Of a stretch of 34,294 nt of DNA, positions 33,497 through 34,294 are shown piece by piece. The stretch covers positions 1-34,294 of the forward strand of contig NZ_CAMLDX010000032.1 of NCBI RefSeq assembly GCF_946478885.1, written 5' to 3'. This DNA is from an uncultured Bacillus sp. Lineage in GTDB: Bacteria > Bacillota > Bacilli > Bacillales_B > DSM-18226. Within the stretch, counting starts at the first letter, position 1. Every line of letters starts with the position of its first letter. The notes beneath the pieces were generated by a model that saw only the letters and a program-made list of their open reading frames with translations, was not told the origin of the DNA and searched no databases. A program made the position numbers and the translations under genes.

Positions 33497-34105
33497 ATGA
33501 AGAAAAATAAAGTAAAGATGTTAGTTTCCATTGCAGTGCTGAGCAGTATATCTTACATTTTAATGTTTTTGAATTTTCCTATTCCGCCATTTCCAGTCTT
33601 TTTGCAGATTGATTTCAGTGACCTGCCTGCGTTAGTAGGGGCTTTGATTTTTGGACCAGTGGCTGGGATTCTGGTAGAATTGTTTAAAAATATTCTCGAT
33701 TATTTTATGACTGGTAGCGAAACAGGGATTCCTATCGGACACATGGCCAATTTCATTGCCGGAATCGTATTTATTCTTCCAGTCTATTTTATTTATAATA
33801 AATTAAGAACGAAAAAAGGAATGATGTTTGCCCTTGTTACTAGTTCTATCTTAATGTCTCTCATCATGAGTGTCCTTAATTATTTTGTTCTGCTGCCAGC
33901 GTATTCCTTTTTCTTAAACATGTCTGCGATGAACGGTACGGAAATGCGACAATCTATCGTAACAGGCATTCTGCCTTTTAATATCATTAAAGGTTTCATT
34001 ATGTCAGTGGTCTTTATGCTTTTATTTACAAAATTGCGTCCATGGTTAAACAAAAAAGCCTCGCTGCAAATAAACGAAGCAGACTATACCAGCCTTTACA
34101 AATAA
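33497..34105 (+). CDS. ribU: riboflavin ECF transporter S component RibU
   Basis: RibU is the membrane substrate-binding subunit that captures riboflavin and works with the shared ECF energising module. The 202-residue protein has five to six membrane segments and the family segment FPIPPFPVFLQIDFSDLPAL, then FGPVAGILVELFKNILDY and GHMANFIAGIVF, which form the flavin pocket. GGGAGAG precedes the ATG. The upstream FMN riboswitch confirms the substrate. In B. subtilis the gene is ypaA, a little farther on from the res genes. Confidence 0.95.
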   Translation: MKKNKVKMLVSIAVLSSISYILMFLNFPIPPFPVFLQIDFSDLPALVGALIFGPVAGILVELFKNILDYFMTGSETGIPIGHMANFIAGIVFILPVYFIYNKLRTKKGMMFALVTSSILMSLIMSVLNYFVLLPAYSFFLNMSAMNGTEMRQSIVTGILPFNIIKGFIMSVVFMLLFTKLRPWLNKKASLQINEADYTSLYK

Positions 34106-34115
34106 AAACAAACAG

Positions 34116-34238
34116 AAGAAGCTATCCCAAAAGCAACGGTGTCAGGCGCCACAATCTAGTATCTCAAATCACTTTGCATCAATCTGCAGGGGATATAGAT
34201 ACTTGATGGATGCCTGACACTTTTTGGGATAGCTTCTT
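34116..34238. repeat. long inverted-repeat element, copy 3
   Basis: The outer arms are nearly perfect over 17 bases (AAGAAGCTATCCCAAAA from 34116, and its complement at 34222-34238). The inner arms are GTGTCAGGC (34139-34147) / GCCTGACAC (34212-34220). The interior shares sequence with copy 2 (inverted) and with copy 1. It lies 10 bases after ribU and would make a strong terminator. Confidence 0.75.
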
Positions 34239-34294
34239 TCTATCTGTCCGGGTGCGGCACTAGAGGGAAAAGAAAAGAGACCCGCCATATTCGG

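Overview
The window is a chromosomal segment of an endospore-forming member of the Bacillaceae. The evidence is near-complete sporulation and respiration proteins (SpoIIAA, SpoIIAB, SigF, Fur, XerD, DacF, DacB, ScpAB, ResA-E), strong purine-rich ribosome binding sites, and a gene order close to the Bacillus subtilis yqkD-to-ypaA region. The genus cannot be fixed from sequence reading alone. No tRNA, rRNA, CRISPR array or intact insertion sequence was seen.

Layout. (1) 1-1530 is a degraded left edge: a truncated UvrX-type polymerase, a Cys-rich small ORF, an ArsR-family metal regulator whose reading frame is broken twice, two palindromic operators, and the last 39 codons of a TroA/ZnuA-type metal-binding lipoprotein. 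(2) 1532-5127 holds yqkD, a 43-codon basic protein, yqkE, an mciZ-like FtsZ inhibitor, nudF, and an EndoQ/YqxK-type nuclease. A frameshifted yqkK-like gene follows at 5208-5415. (3) 5496-11384 carries spoIIM, fur, yqzK, xerD, dacF and the spoIIAA-spoIIAB-sigF operon, with recognisable SigE, SigA, SigF and SigH promoters and a Spo0A box. (4) 11671-14798 is a reduced spoVA operon: AA, AB, AEa and AF are present, but AC, AD and AEb, which form the core of the dipicolinic acid channel, are missing. (5) 15045-20955 holds lysA, ypuA (ECF-sigma promoter), ribT without its rib operon, ypuF, scpA-scpB and ypuI. (6) 21156-24631 holds an N-terminally extended Fe/Mn superoxide dismutase, then dacB-spmA-spmB. 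(7) 24886-31807 holds rluB, resA-resB-resC and resD-resE. (8) 32135-34105 holds an M23/LysM wall hydrolase and the riboflavin transporter ribU under an FMN riboswitch.

How the genes work together. Much of the segment serves sporulation: commitment and asymmetric division (Spo0A/SigH to spoIIA, MciZ on FtsZ), forespore sigma control (SpoIIAA/AB/SigF), engulfment (SpoIIM), cortex and core dehydration (DacF, DacB, SpmA, SpmB, LysA) and germination (SpoVA). The res genes build cytochrome c and sense respiratory state. ScpAB and XerD act on chromosome segregation.

The points most worth a second look are the spoVA operon without AC/AD/AEb, a family of three long inverted-repeat elements placed 3' of spoVAF, resE and ribU, an mciZ reading frame that ends inside a hairpin, a ribosome binding site in the loop of a perfect hairpin before resD, and several frame-disrupted genes at the left that are either decay or assembly indels.
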